Origin: Pseudoxanthobacter soli DSM 19599
Lineage (GTDB): Bacteria > Pseudomonadota > Alphaproteobacteria > Rhizobiales > Segnochrobactraceae
Length of the DNA: 64,000 nt
Direction of reading: 5' to 3'
Assembly (NCBI RefSeq): GCF_900148505.1
Contig: NZ_FRXO01000003.1
Span: 310,001-374,000, forward strand
This document shows, piece after piece, positions 28,711 to 36,868 of this stretch. Made by a program: the position numbers and the translations under genes. How positions within the stretch are numbered: position 1 is the first letter of the stretch; each line of letters opens with the position of its first letter. Under the pieces are notes generated by a model. It worked only from the letters and a program-made list of their open reading frames with translations, was not told the origin of the DNA and made no database searches.

Positions 28711-29532
28711 TCAGGCCCAGAAGGGGGGCTCGATCTGCGAGAGTCTTCCGCCGATGCGCACCGGGTGTACCGCGCGCGCGAGGCCCGTCGTCTCGTCGAT
28801 CTCGACGGCGACGCCCGAAAGTGTCGCCTCGCCGTTCGCCGGCTGGAAACGGCCGGCGGGAATGCGGCGCAGGAAGCGGTTCAGCGGCTCGTCGCGATCC
28901 ATACCGATCACGGACTCGTAGTCGCCGCACATGCCGACATCGGTCATGAAGGCCGTGCCGTCCGGCAGGATGCGGTGGTCGGCGGTCGGCACATGGGTGT
29001 GGGTGCCGACGACGAGGCTGGCGCGGCCGTCGACGAAGAACCCGACGGCCTGCTTCTCGCTTGTGGTCTCGGCATGGAAATCGATCACCACAGCATCGGC
29101 CTGTTCGCCGAGCGGACAGGCCGAAAGCGCCGCCTCGATGGCGGCAAACGGATCGTCCAGCGGCTCCATGAACACGCGGCCCATGGCGTTGATCACGAGG
29201 ACGCGGGCGCCGTTGCGGGCCACGAACAGGTTGGCGCCCCGGCCCGGCGTTCCCGCCGGGTAGTTCAGCGGGCGGAGCAGACGCGGCTGGCGCTCGATGA
29301 ACACCAGCGCCTCGCGCTGGTCCCAGACGTGGTTTCCGGTCGTGACGACGTCGGCGCCGGCATCGAGCAGGTCCTGGGCGATGTCCTCGGTGATGCCGAA
29401 GCCGCCCGCCGCGTTCTCGCCGTTGACGACGACGAAATCGAGCGCCCATCGCGATACGAGTCCGGGCAACTGCCCCACCACCGCCGCCCGGCCGGCCCGG
29501 CCGACGACATCACCGAGAAACAACAGACGCAT
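28711..29532 (-). CDS. TIGR00282/YmdB-type metallophosphoesterase
   Basis: 273 residues, calcineurin-like fold. The two-metal site is visible in order: LFLGDVVGRAGR, VNGENAAGG, TGNHVWDQ, IDFHAETTSEK and GTHTHVPTAD. Bacillus YmdB hydrolyses 2',3'- or 3',5'-cyclic nucleotides and affects biofilm genes; activity in alphaproteobacteria is inferred. It sits between the cyclo-ligase gene and yebC in an order conserved in this group. Confidence 0.95.
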   Translation of the reverse strand: MRLLFLGDVVGRAGRAAVVGQLPGLVSRWALDFVVVNGENAAGGFGITEDIAQDLLDAGADVVTTGNHVWDQREALVFIERQPRLLRPLNYPAGTPGRGANLFVARNGARVLVINAMGRVFMEPLDDPFAAIEAALSACPLGEQADAVVIDFHAETTSEKQAVGFFVDGRASLVVGTHTHVPTADHRILPDGTAFMTDVGMCGDYESVIGMDRDEPLNRFLRRIPAGRFQPANGEATLSGVAVEIDETTGLARAVHPVRIGGRLSQIEPPFWA

Positions 29533-29760
29533 CGACTTTCCTCACGCTCCTGACGCGGACACACCCGTCCGGACGGACGTCGCCGGCTGGACGGGGTGGC
29601 GCGGCCTTGGGGGCCGCCGCGACCGGCAGAATCCGCCGGACCGTGTCCGCCGGGCCGCCCGCGCCAGGGCAGCGGGATCGACCGGATTTCTTGCCTTCCT
29701 ACGCCCCAGCGCCGGCGAAGGAAATCCCGTCGTCACATTCTGCAGTCCCGGCGGGGAGCT

Positions 29761-30456
29761 TCAGGCCGGCAGGGCGCCGTCGAGGCGGCGCAGGCCGGCC
29801 TCGGTGAGGACGGCGTCGAGCGGGCGATCGTGGCTTTCGGCGGGAATTTCCACCGCTTCCTGCACCGAGAAGGCGAGGCCGATGGCCCGCGGCCCGGGCG
29901 GCGCGGCCTGATCGAGACGGGCCAGCGCGCGATCGTAATAACCCTTGCCGTAGCCGAGCCTGTTTCCGCGGCCGTCGAACGCGGCGAGCGGCACCAGCAC
30001 CACGTCCGGCGCCACCGCATCGGCCGCGAAGGACGGCTCGCTGAGCCCGAAGGTGCCGGGAAGCAGCGCCTCGCCCGGGGCCCAGGCGCGGAACACCATG
30101 GTCTCGCTGTCGACGAGCGCCGGCAGCGCGAGGCGGAAGCCGCGATCGTGCAGCACCATCGCCATCGGCCTCGGGTCGATCTCGTCGCGGATCGGGTGGA
30201 AGGTCGCGATCCGCGCGCCCGGACGAAGATCGAGCGCATCGATCCCCGCGACGAGCGCGGCGGCCGCTTCGCGCCGGGCCTCCGGCGTCAGCGCCGCACG
30301 ACGGGCCAGCGCCTCGGCGCGCAACGCCGCCTTGAGGCGGCGCACGGTCGTCTGGTCGAGGGGGCCGGAATGCGCAGCGGCGGGAGCGGCCGTCTGGAAG
30401 GCAGCCGTCGCCGGCGTCGGATTGGGGGAAATGTCTGGCATGTCGGCCTTGTCCAT
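29761..30456 (-). CDS. 5-formyltetrahydrofolate cyclo-ligase
   Basis: 231 residues; ATP-dependent conversion of 5-formyl-THF to 5,10-methenyl-THF. RRLKAALRAEALARRAAL is the N-terminal basic helix, and GNRLGYGKGYYDRAL is the diagnostic nucleotide/substrate motif. The N-terminal 35 residues are Ala/Pro-rich and not conserved. ATG 30456 has no clear ribosome site; ATG 30441, five codons inside, has AAGG about 6 nt upstream and may be the true start. It lies directly downstream of the 6S RNA gene, the arrangement known from E. coli ssrS-fau. Confidence 0.95.
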   Translation of the reverse strand: MDKADMPDISPNPTPATAAFQTAAPAAAHSGPLDQTTVRRLKAALRAEALARRAALTPEARREAAAALVAGIDALDLRPGARIATFHPIRDEIDPRPMAMVLHDRGFRLALPALVDSETMVFRAWAPGEALLPGTFGLSEPSFAADAVAPDVVLVPLAAFDGRGNRLGYGKGYYDRALARLDQAAPPGPRAIGLAFSVQEAVEIPAESHDRPLDAVLTEAGLRRLDGALPA

Positions 30457-30660
30457 CGAGGCGTCGCTGCGCGCAAGAAAGCGCTTCGCATGATGCAGCG
30501 CTTCGAACCGGGAGAGGCATGCCCTCCGCAGTATCCGCGACTGCGATCGCCGCGGGAGAGACGCCCCGAGGTCGCGGCCTGGGGGATGTCTGCCGACCCC
30601 TGCGGAACAGCCGGCAGGGGGCGGAAATCAAGGTGGGCGAACCGCCTCGGCCGTCAGAGT
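30457..30660. other. spacer between 6S RNA and the cyclo-ligase gene
   Basis: About 200 bp with no recognised feature. The ligase mRNA may arise by read-through or processing of a 6S precursor, as in E. coli. Confidence 0.4.
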
Positions 30661-30661
30661 T

Positions 30662-30799
30662 TTCGATCCCGGGAACCTACAACGTAGGTGGGCGCCGTTT
30701 GTCCAGGCCCACGGGCCTGGTCAGGTACAGCTCCCTTGAGGATCGATAAGGCCCCGGGGAATTTAGAAGTCTCCGTCGCACCGTGCAGTGTCGCCCGAG
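30662..30799 (-). ncRNA. ssrS: 6S RNA
   Basis: Minus-strand transcript reading from about 30797 down to about 30665. A closing helix can form between CTCGGG (30799-30794) and CCCGGG (30673-30668). Then come an open bubble and, on its 3' side, the small hairpin CCAGGCCC/GGGCCTGG (30713-30730), followed by GACAAACGGCGCCCACCTAC. That order (3'-side small hairpin next to the central bubble) is the 6S architecture, and the ACCTAC/GTAGGT hairpin precedes the end. A TATATT -10 box lies at 30808-30803. Placement upstream of the cyclo-ligase gene supports the call. Ends are approximate. Confidence 0.77.
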
Positions 30800-30930
30800 C
30801 GGAATATAGCGCGCGCCGGTCACTCTCGCCAGAGGAGCCGGCTGATCAATCGCGTCGGCGCAGCCGCCGCGTTTCCGTTGCCGCCGGCACGGGTCCCATC
30901 CGGCCGCGCCTGTGGCACCTCGGGCGATTC

Positions 30931-30969
30931 TGGAAACCAAAAATACCATTGCGGTTTCTTTGGTTTCCA
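30931..30969. promoter_or_regulatory. perfect 11-bp inverted repeat, candidate operator
   Basis: TGGAAACCAAA (30931-30941) and TTTGGTTTCCA (30959-30969) are exact inverted copies, 17 bp apart. The right arm lies inside the spacer of the predicted monooxygenase promoter. Binding by the TetR protein encoded at 32814 is a possibility only. Confidence 0.7.
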
Positions 30970-30977
30970 TCTAATGT
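30949..30977 (+). promoter_or_regulatory. putative promoter of the FAD monooxygenase gene
   Basis: TTGCGG (30949-30954), 17 bp, then TAATGT (30972-30977), with a start expected near 30984 and a leader of about 70 nt. Spacing is ideal and box matches are moderate. Confidence 0.45.
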
Positions 30978-31056
30978 CGACGTGTTGTGTTTTCCATCAT
31001 TGCCATCTTGCGTTGCCGCCCCATGAATGGCGCGCGCACGACCGGAGAGGGTCATC

Positions 31057-32631
31057 ATGGCGAGCCTTCCCAATGTTCCCGTCCTGATCGCCGGCGCCGG
31101 GCCGACCGGCCTCACCCTCGCCCTGACGCTTCGGCGCTGGGGCATTCCGGTGCGCCTGATCGACCGGGCTCCGGCGCCGGCCACCGTTTCCAAGGCGCTC
31201 GCGGTCTGGAGCGCCAGCCTCGAGGCGCTGGCGAGCCTGGGCGTCGTCGACGCATTCGAGGCCGACGGCACGCGGCTGCGCAGCCTGACGGTCGGTGACG
31301 GCGAGAAGGTGCTTTCCCGGCTCGTCGTCGGCGAGGGCATCGACAGCCCCTATCCCTACCCGCTGCTGCTGCCGCAATCGCGCACCGAGGCGATCCTCGG
31401 CGCGCGGGCGGAGGCGGAGGGCATCGCGGTGGAGCGCGGCGTCGAGCTCGTCGGCCTCGCGCAGGACGAGGCAGGCGTGACGGCCCGGCTCCGTCACGCC
31501 GACGGCCGCGAGGAGGATGCCCGCGCGCTCTACCTGGTGGGGGCCGACGGCGCCCGCAGCTTCGTGCGCAACACGCTCGGCATCGCGTTCGAGGGCTATA
31601 CCGAACCGCAGACCTTCCTGCTCGGCGACGTCGGCATCACCGGCACCGATCTCGACCGCGCCAGCATCTATATCTGGTGGCACAATGGCAGCACGGTCGC
31701 GCTGTTCCCGTTCGGGGGCGATGTCTGGCGCATCTTCGCCGTGCGGAACGGAGAGGGCGACACCCCGCCCACGCTCGAGGAACTGCAGGACCAGATGGAC
31801 CGCCACGGCCCGCCCGGCGCGCGGCTTCACGATCCGAGTTGGCTTTCCGCCTTCCGGACCAACGAGCGGCTCGCCGCGCACTATCGCAGCGGACGGGTCT
31901 TCCTCGCCGGTGACGCCGCCCACATCCACAGCCCGGCCGGCGGCCAGGGCATGAACACGGGCATCCAGGATGCCGTCAATCTCGGCTGGAAGCTCGCCTA
32001 TGCCCTGCGCGGGCTTGGCGAAGGCGACCTCCTGCTGGACAGCTACGAGGCGGAGCGCCGCCCCGTCGCCCGCGACGTCGTCGCCGGCGCGTCCCAGAAG
32101 CTCCACGTCGCCTTTGCCGACGGCAAGATGCAGCGCCTGCTGCGCAACATCGCGGTATCCATGATCGGCCGGATCCCGGCGGCCCAGAAGATGCTGCAGG
32201 TCGAGCTTTCGGAAACCGGCATCGCCTACCACGACGGCCCGCTGGTGGCGCTCGGCGCGCCGCCGCGCCATCCGAAGCGAACGGACGCCGGCACCCGCGC
32301 CCGCGACGCGACCTTCCGGGATGAAGGCGGCGGAGACGCGACGCTCTGGCCGCTGCTCGCCGGTCCGCACCACACGCTGATCCTGTTCGAGGACGACGAC
32401 CGCCCGCTCGCGCTCGATGCGGACATTACCGCCTTCGTCGGCCCGGACCTCTTCCTCGTCCGCATCCCGGCGGCCGGCGATCCCGGCGGCAAGGCGCGGG
32501 AGCGCTATCACCTGCGGGGGCCGGGGTGGGTTCTGGTGCGGCCGGATCAGGTGGTCGCGGCCCGCGGCGGCGCGGACACGCTTTCGCTGCTCGCCAACTA
32601 TCTCGGGCGTGTGTTAAGGAAGAACGTGTGA
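31057..32631 (+). CDS. FAD-dependent aromatic monooxygenase (PHBH/UbiH fold)
   Basis: 524 residues. Dinucleotide motif GAGPTG (13-18), NADPH/FAD motif GADGARSFVR, and GD motif FLAGDAAHIHSPAGGQGMN (Gly285-Asp286), followed by GIQDAVNLGWKLAYAL. The C-terminal extension is thioredoxin-like, as in pentachlorophenol or phenol-type hydroxylases, so it probably hydroxylates an aromatic substrate using NAD(P)H. ATG 31057 is preceded by GGAGAGG. The next gene on the strand is a TetR regulator, 182 bp away. A perfect inverted repeat overlaps its promoter. Confidence 0.94.
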   Translation: MASLPNVPVLIAGAGPTGLTLALTLRRWGIPVRLIDRAPAPATVSKALAVWSASLEALASLGVVDAFEADGTRLRSLTVGDGEKVLSRLVVGEGIDSPYPYPLLLPQSRTEAILGARAEAEGIAVERGVELVGLAQDEAGVTARLRHADGREEDARALYLVGADGARSFVRNTLGIAFEGYTEPQTFLLGDVGITGTDLDRASIYIWWHNGSTVALFPFGGDVWRIFAVRNGEGDTPPTLEELQDQMDRHGPPGARLHDPSWLSAFRTNERLAAHYRSGRVFLAGDAAHIHSPAGGQGMNTGIQDAVNLGWKLAYALRGLGEGDLLLDSYEAERRPVARDVVAGASQKLHVAFADGKMQRLLRNIAVSMIGRIPAAQKMLQVELSETGIAYHDGPLVALGAPPRHPKRTDAGTRARDATFRDEGGGDATLWPLLAGPHHTLILFEDDDRPLALDADITAFVGPDLFLVRIPAAGDPGGKARERYHLRGPGWVLVRPDQVVAARGGADTLSLLANYLGRVLRKNV

Positions 32632-32813
32632 CGCACAGCCATGCCTTCGGTTGATTCTTCCGCTGCATCAAATGCTTGCGGGAGTGATCCGTTCGGCCGG
32701 CGCGTCTTCCACCCGGGCGTGCCGGCCGCGGCCCGGGTGTTTCGCGGCCGCGCGGACGGTTCGGTCCGGTCGCGCGGTTTCCCGAGGGCGGCCCCAGGAG
32801 ATCGTCCCGGATC

Positions 32814-33464
32814 GTGACCGACCCGCTCGTCCTTCCCCCGATCGACCTCGACGATACGCCGGCAGGCCGCATTCTGGCGGTCGCCCGGGAAAAGGCGCTG
32901 AGGGAGGGATACAGCCGGCTGACCATGGACGGTCTCGCCCACGCGCTCGGCATGAGCAAGAAGACGCTCTATGTCCATTTTCCCTCGAAAGATGCGATCG
33001 TGCTCGCGATCTTCGAGGCGACGAAGCTCACCATCCGCCGCGAGGTCGGCCTCATCATCGCCGCGCCGGTGGGTTTTCCCGACAAGCTCGAGCGCATCTT
33101 CGCGCTGATCGCCGGGCACTTCGGCACCGTCAACGGCGACTTCCTCCACGACCTCCAGCGGTTCGCGCCGCATCTCTATCGCGCGTTCGAGGAGATCAAG
33201 GAGCAGAACATTCCGCTGCTGTTCGGGCGGGTGCTGGCGATGGGCCAGGAGCAGGGCATGGTGCGCCCCGACATCGACGTGACGTTCCTGATCGAATACT
33301 GGCTTCAGGTCATCAAGGGCGTCCACGACCCGGACGTGCTCGCGCGCACAGGCCTCGGCCCGCGCGAAGCCTTCGAGCGCGCGATCGACCTGTTCTTCTG
33401 CGGGCTGCTGACGCGCGAGGGCCGCAGCCGGAGCCGGTGGGCCGGCGATCCCGCCAGCGGGTGA
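32814..33464 (+). CDS. TetR family transcriptional regulator
   Basis: 216 residues, GTG start. The N-terminal helix-turn-helix is ILAVAREKALREGYSRLTMDGLAHALGMSKKTLYVHFPSKD (about 20-60), and the C-terminal ligand domain is not assignable. AGGAG lies about 13 nt before the GTG, which is rather far. It follows the monooxygenase gene in the same direction and may regulate it. Convergent with the YceI gene. Confidence 0.92.
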   Translation: MTDPLVLPPIDLDDTPAGRILAVAREKALREGYSRLTMDGLAHALGMSKKTLYVHFPSKDAIVLAIFEATKLTIRREVGLIIAAPVGFPDKLERIFALIAGHFGTVNGDFLHDLQRFAPHLYRAFEEIKEQNIPLLFGRVLAMGQEQGMVRPDIDVTFLIEYWLQVIKGVHDPDVLARTGLGPREAFERAIDLFFCGLLTREGRSRSRWAGDPASG

Positions 33465-33593
33465 CGGCGCCGGTTCCGGCGGATCGAACCGCGCGAGATC
33501 ACGTCCCGTTGACCGCGCGCGGCTCTGTGCCCGGGGTCGCCCGGCCGGTTCATCCGGCGGGCGGCCATTGGCTTCGATGCGGGTTGTGCCGGC

Positions 33594-34166
33594 TCAGTTC
33601 TTCCGCGTCGCGGTCACGTCGACGCTGACGGTGACGTCGAGCGCAACGAACGTCCCGTTCGCCCAGGATCCCTGGCCGACGCCATAGTCGGTACGCACCA
33701 GCTTCAGGCTCCCGGTGGCGTGGGCGGTGTCGCCGTTGATGGCGATCTTCATCGGCAGCACCACGTCGCGCGTGGTGTCCCGGATCGTGAGCGTGCCAAC
33801 GGCGTCATAGTCGTCGCCGCCCTTGGGCCGGAAGCTCTTCGCCTCGAACACCGCCTTCGGAAACTTCGCCGCGTCGAACCAGTCGGATTCCGGCAGGGCC
33901 GCATCCTTCTGGCCATCCCCGGTCGCCGCGCTGGAGACGTCGATGGTGACGACGGCATGGCCGGCTTCGGGCTTGGCCGGATCGAACGAGATCTCCGCCG
34001 TCCAGGCGCCGAACGTGCCGTTGAAGCTCGTCTCGGACTGGCTGCCGGCGAAGCCGATGGTGCTCTTGGCCGGGTCGACGGCCCAGTCCGCCGCCATGGC
34101 CGGGGAGGCGAGGGTCGCAACCGCCAGCGCGGCGGCGAGGAACGGACGGGGCGACAGGCGTATCAT
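33594..34166 (-). CDS. YceI family periplasmic protein
   Basis: 190 residues with a Sec signal (FLAAALAVATLASPAMA). The YceI lipocalin-like barrel shows DWAVDPAKSTIGFAGSQSETSFNGTFG, then DAAKFPKAVFEAKSF and TLTIRDTTRDVVLPM. YceI proteins bind isoprenoid or quinone-like lipids. The start overlaps the stop of the cytochrome b561 gene by 4 bp (ATGA), so the two are co-translated and probably work together. Confidence 0.94.
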   Translation of the reverse strand: MIRLSPRPFLAAALAVATLASPAMAADWAVDPAKSTIGFAGSQSETSFNGTFGAWTAEISFDPAKPEAGHAVVTIDVSSAATGDGQKDAALPESDWFDAAKFPKAVFEAKSFRPKGGDDYDAVGTLTIRDTTRDVVLPMKIAINGDTAHATGSLKLVRTDYGVGQGSWANGTFVALDVTVSVDVTATRKN

Positions 34167-34789
34167 CGGGATTCTCCGTGACGGAACCGGGGCTCTGCGA
34201 CGCCGGGGCGGGAAGGACCGAACCTCGGTAGCATACGCGTCAGCACCGTGTCCCTCAGGACGAAATGGTGGCGCAGCGCCGCCGCGGCATGGACCGCCAC
34301 CAGCCCGACGATCAGCCAGACGCCGATGAAATGGGCGTTGACGAAATCCGCGTTGAGCGCGGCCTTGGAGCCGAGAGCGGCGGGGAAGACGAGGTGCGGG
34401 AACGGGACGAGCCCGTAAAGCACCGTCGGGATGTTGAACGGCGAGGTGGAGACCAGCGCCCAGCCCGTCAGCGGCATGGCGAACAGCAGGAAATAGAGCC
34501 CGACATGGCCGAGATGGGCCGCGAGCTTCTCGAGCGGCGGCATGGTGTCCGGCAGGGCCGGCGCCTTGTGGGCAAGGCGCCAGCCGAGACGCAGCACGGT
34601 CAGCGCCAGCACCGTGATGCCGACCGACTTGTGCAACTGGAACAGCATGAACTGGGTGGCGGAGCCGGGCGGGACCGACGTCATGATCCAGCCCATGGCG
34701 AGCAGAGACAGGATGGCGAGCACCGTCAGCCAGTGCAGCGCGATCGCGACCGCATCGTATCGTGTCTTCGTCGAAACCATTCCGGACAT
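34163..34789 (-). CDS. cytochrome b561 family membrane protein
   Basis: 208 residues, four transmembrane helices. Haem-ligand histidines are expected in AIALHWLTVLAI, QLHKSVGITVL, HLGHVGLYFLLFAMPLTGWAL and FVNAHFIGVWLIVGLVAVHAAAALRHHF. The first helix follows MSGMVSTKTRYD. It probably passes electrons from the quinone pool to a periplasmic acceptor such as the YceI-bound lipid. The start at 34789 is chosen because longer in-frame sequence runs into intergenic repeat copy C. Operon with the downstream YceI gene. Confidence 0.93.
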   Translation of the reverse strand: MSGMVSTKTRYDAVAIALHWLTVLAILSLLAMGWIMTSVPPGSATQFMLFQLHKSVGITVLALTVLRLGWRLAHKAPALPDTMPPLEKLAAHLGHVGLYFLLFAMPLTGWALVSTSPFNIPTVLYGLVPFPHLVFPAALGSKAALNADFVNAHFIGVWLIVGLVAVHAAAALRHHFVLRDTVLTRMLPRFGPSRPGVAEPRFRHGESR

Positions 34790-34821
34790 CGGCTCAGCTC
34801 CGCTCCAGTCGACAGGATCCC

Positions 34822-34936
34822 AGAGCGCTTTCCGACCGGACGAGATCATCCGACCGGAAAGAAATCGCTCCAGCTTCAAAAGTTCGAGCATATCCTTGTC
34901 GTTCAGATCGGTTCGATCTGAACGGGATATGCTCTA
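34822..34936 (-). repeat. composite palindromic intergenic repeat, copy C (reverse orientation)
   Basis: Read on the minus strand: module 1 (34936-34886) runs TAGAGCATATCC to GGATATGCTC around TTCAGATCGAACCGATCTGAA, then spacer GAACTTTTGAAGCTG, then module 2 (34870-34822) GAGCGATTTC to GGAAAGCGCTCT. It is the best-preserved copy and lies between the two cistrons of the YceI cluster. Confidence 0.93.
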
Positions 34937-34950
34937 GTGCCCGGACCTCG

Positions 34951-35550
34951 TCACTTGGCCGGGTTGAATTCCGCGCTGATGGTCAGCGTCACGTCCTCGC
35001 CGAGCGCCGGCGAATAGGTCGTGATGCCGAAATCCGAGCGCTTGATCGTGCCGGTGGCGTTGAAGCCGAGCACGTAGACCTTGAAGGCGTTCTCGCCGGC
35101 CCCGTTGAAGGTGGCGTCGAGGGTGACCGGCTTGGTCACGCCGTGCAGCGTCAGGTCGCCGGTGATCGTGCCGGTGGTCTTGCCGGTAACCTCGATCTTG
35201 GTCGCCTTGAAGGTGGCGGTCGGGAACTTGGCGGCATCGAAGAAATCAGGCGACTTCAGGTGCTCGTCGAGCTTCGGGTTGGTGGTGTTTACGCTGTCCA
35301 TCTTCACGGTGACGTCGAGCTTCGACTTCGCCGGGTCCTTGGCATCGAAATTGAGCTTCGCGTCGAAATCGTTGAACAGGCCGTAATAGGTCGAGAAGCC
35401 GAAATGGCTGACCGAGAAGATGATCTTGGCGTGGCTGTGATCGACGGTGAAGGCGCCGCTTTGGGCCTCGGCCACGTCGGTGCTCGGACCGGCCGCGAAG
35501 GCGGGCGACACGGCGAGGGCGGCAATCAGGAACAGGGCGGTACGCTTCAT
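34951..35550 (-). CDS. YceI family periplasmic protein (second copy)
   Basis: 199 residues; Sec signal MKRTALFLIAALAVSPAFAAG. YceI core AFTVDHSHAKIIFSVSHFGFSTYYGLFNDFDAKLNF, then DAAKFPTATFKATKIEV and GDLTLHGVTKPVTLDATF. The start is 35550 or 35562; neither has a clear ribosome site, and 35550 gives the cleaner signal peptide. It is only moderately similar to the YceI at 33594. It lies upstream of the cytochrome b561 gene on the same strand, with repeat copy C between them. Confidence 0.94.
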   Translation of the reverse strand: MKRTALFLIAALAVSPAFAAGPSTDVAEAQSGAFTVDHSHAKIIFSVSHFGFSTYYGLFNDFDAKLNFDAKDPAKSKLDVTVKMDSVNTTNPKLDEHLKSPDFFDAAKFPTATFKATKIEVTGKTTGTITGDLTLHGVTKPVTLDATFNGAGENAFKVYVLGFNATGTIKRSDFGITTYSPALGEDVTLTISAEFNPAK

Positions 35551-35854
35551 GGCGGTTTTCATCCAGCGATTCGAGATCGGAAATCGCGCGGGAGCCACGG
35601 GGGAGGCGTGGCGGTCTCGCGAGCCGCCTGAAAGCTAGACGACCGATCGCGCAACGGGAATTCGCTGTCCTCGCACAAGATTGTATCCGATGATTGAACA
35701 ATCACGTCGTCTTGATGGATTGTGACCAGATCATGAAACAGTGGCCGCGGTTCCGCCGCCTTTCGCGCAGCGCGGCCATCTGGAGAGACCGCGTCGCAAT
35801 GGAAAGGCCGCGCGGATCGTCCGCGCGGCCACATTCGAACGGCGATGCCTGACG
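35551..35854. other. 304-bp intergenic region
   Basis: Upstream of the YceI gene and downstream of the aldo-keto reductase (both minus). The relatively AT-rich stretch 35680-35740 (ATGATTGAACAATCA-type sequence, including TGATTGAACAATCA at 35691-35704) contains the short palindrome TGATTG-AA-CAATCA, a plausible operator for the YceI promoter. Confidence 0.5.
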
Positions 35855-36808
35855 TCAGGCACTCGCGGCGTCGAGGAGCGCGATGTCCTCGCCGGAGAGC
35901 TTGAGCGCCGCAGCCCTGGCGAAACTTTCGACATGCGAAACACGGGTCGCGCTCGCGATCGGCGCGGTGACGCCGGGGCGAGCGATCAGCCACGCGAGGG
36001 CGATTTCGGCCGGCGAGGCCCCCCGGCCGGCAGCCACCGCCTCCAGGGCATCGAGGATCTTCATGCCGCGAGGCGTCAGATATTTCTCGACACCCTCGCC
36101 GCGGGGGCTCTGGGCGAGATCGGCCTTCGTTCGATACTTGGCCGACAGGAAACCCGAGGCGAGGCTGAAATAGGTCACGACCCCCAGCCCTTCGGCGATG
36201 CAGAGATCGCGCAGCGCCCCGTCATAGGAGGTGCGGTCGTAGAGATTATATTCCGGCTGCAGCACCCGGTAGGCCGGCAGCCCCTCCGCCCGCGCCACGG
36301 CGAGGGCCTCGCCGAGTTGGCCGGCGTCGAGGTTGGAGGCGCCCACGGCGCGGACCTTGCCCGCCTTCAACAGCTTGTCGTAGGCGCCGAGGGTTTCCGC
36401 ATAAGGCGTCTCGGGGTCGGGCCAGTGGGAGAAATAGAGGTCGATGCGCTCGACGCCCAGCCGCCGCAGCGAGTCCTCGACCGCCTTCAGAATCCAGCGC
36501 TCCGACAATCCCTTGCTGCCGGGTGTGCCGAGATCGGACCCGACCTTGGTGAAGATCACGACCTTGTCGCGCACCGCCGGCCGCGCCTTGAGCCAATTGC
36601 CGATGATGGTCTCGGACTCGCCGCCCTTGTTGCCCGGCGCCCAGGCGGAATAGACGTCGGCGGTGTCGATGGCGTCGAAGCCGTGATCGACGAAGGCATC
36701 GAGCACATCGAAGCTGGTCTTCTCGTCGATGGTCCAGCCGAACACGTTGCCACCGAACACCAGCGGCGCGATGTCGAAGCCGGCCTTGCCGAGCGGTCTC
36801 TTTTCCAT
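35855..36808 (-). CDS. aldo/keto reductase
   Basis: 317 residues, NADPH-dependent TIM-barrel oxidoreductase. The catalytic tetrad is visible: Asp in DAIDTADVYSAW, Tyr in the same block, Lys in VIFTKVG and His in LYFSHWPDP. Cofactor end: ARPGVTAPIASATRVSHVESF. AGGAG lies about 8 nt before the start. The MFS transporter gene is 60 bp upstream on the same strand, so they may be co-transcribed. Substrate unknown. Confidence 0.95.
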   Translation of the reverse strand: MEKRPLGKAGFDIAPLVFGGNVFGWTIDEKTSFDVLDAFVDHGFDAIDTADVYSAWAPGNKGGESETIIGNWLKARPAVRDKVVIFTKVGSDLGTPGSKGLSERWILKAVEDSLRRLGVERIDLYFSHWPDPETPYAETLGAYDKLLKAGKVRAVGASNLDAGQLGEALAVARAEGLPAYRVLQPEYNLYDRTSYDGALRDLCIAEGLGVVTYFSLASGFLSAKYRTKADLAQSPRGEGVEKYLTPRGMKILDALEAVAAGRGASPAEIALAWLIARPGVTAPIASATRVSHVESFARAAALKLSGEDIALLDAASA

Positions 36809-36868
36809 GGGGCGTCTCCTCTGTCGTGCGTCGGTCGGAACGTGCCGTCGCCGCCCTGTCTCGCGGCG

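Noticed and set aside
34790-34891. N-terminal extension of cytochrome b561 to ATG 34891
   Set aside because: The extension is translated from repeat copy C and lacks family similarity; the start at 34789 precedes the first conserved helix.
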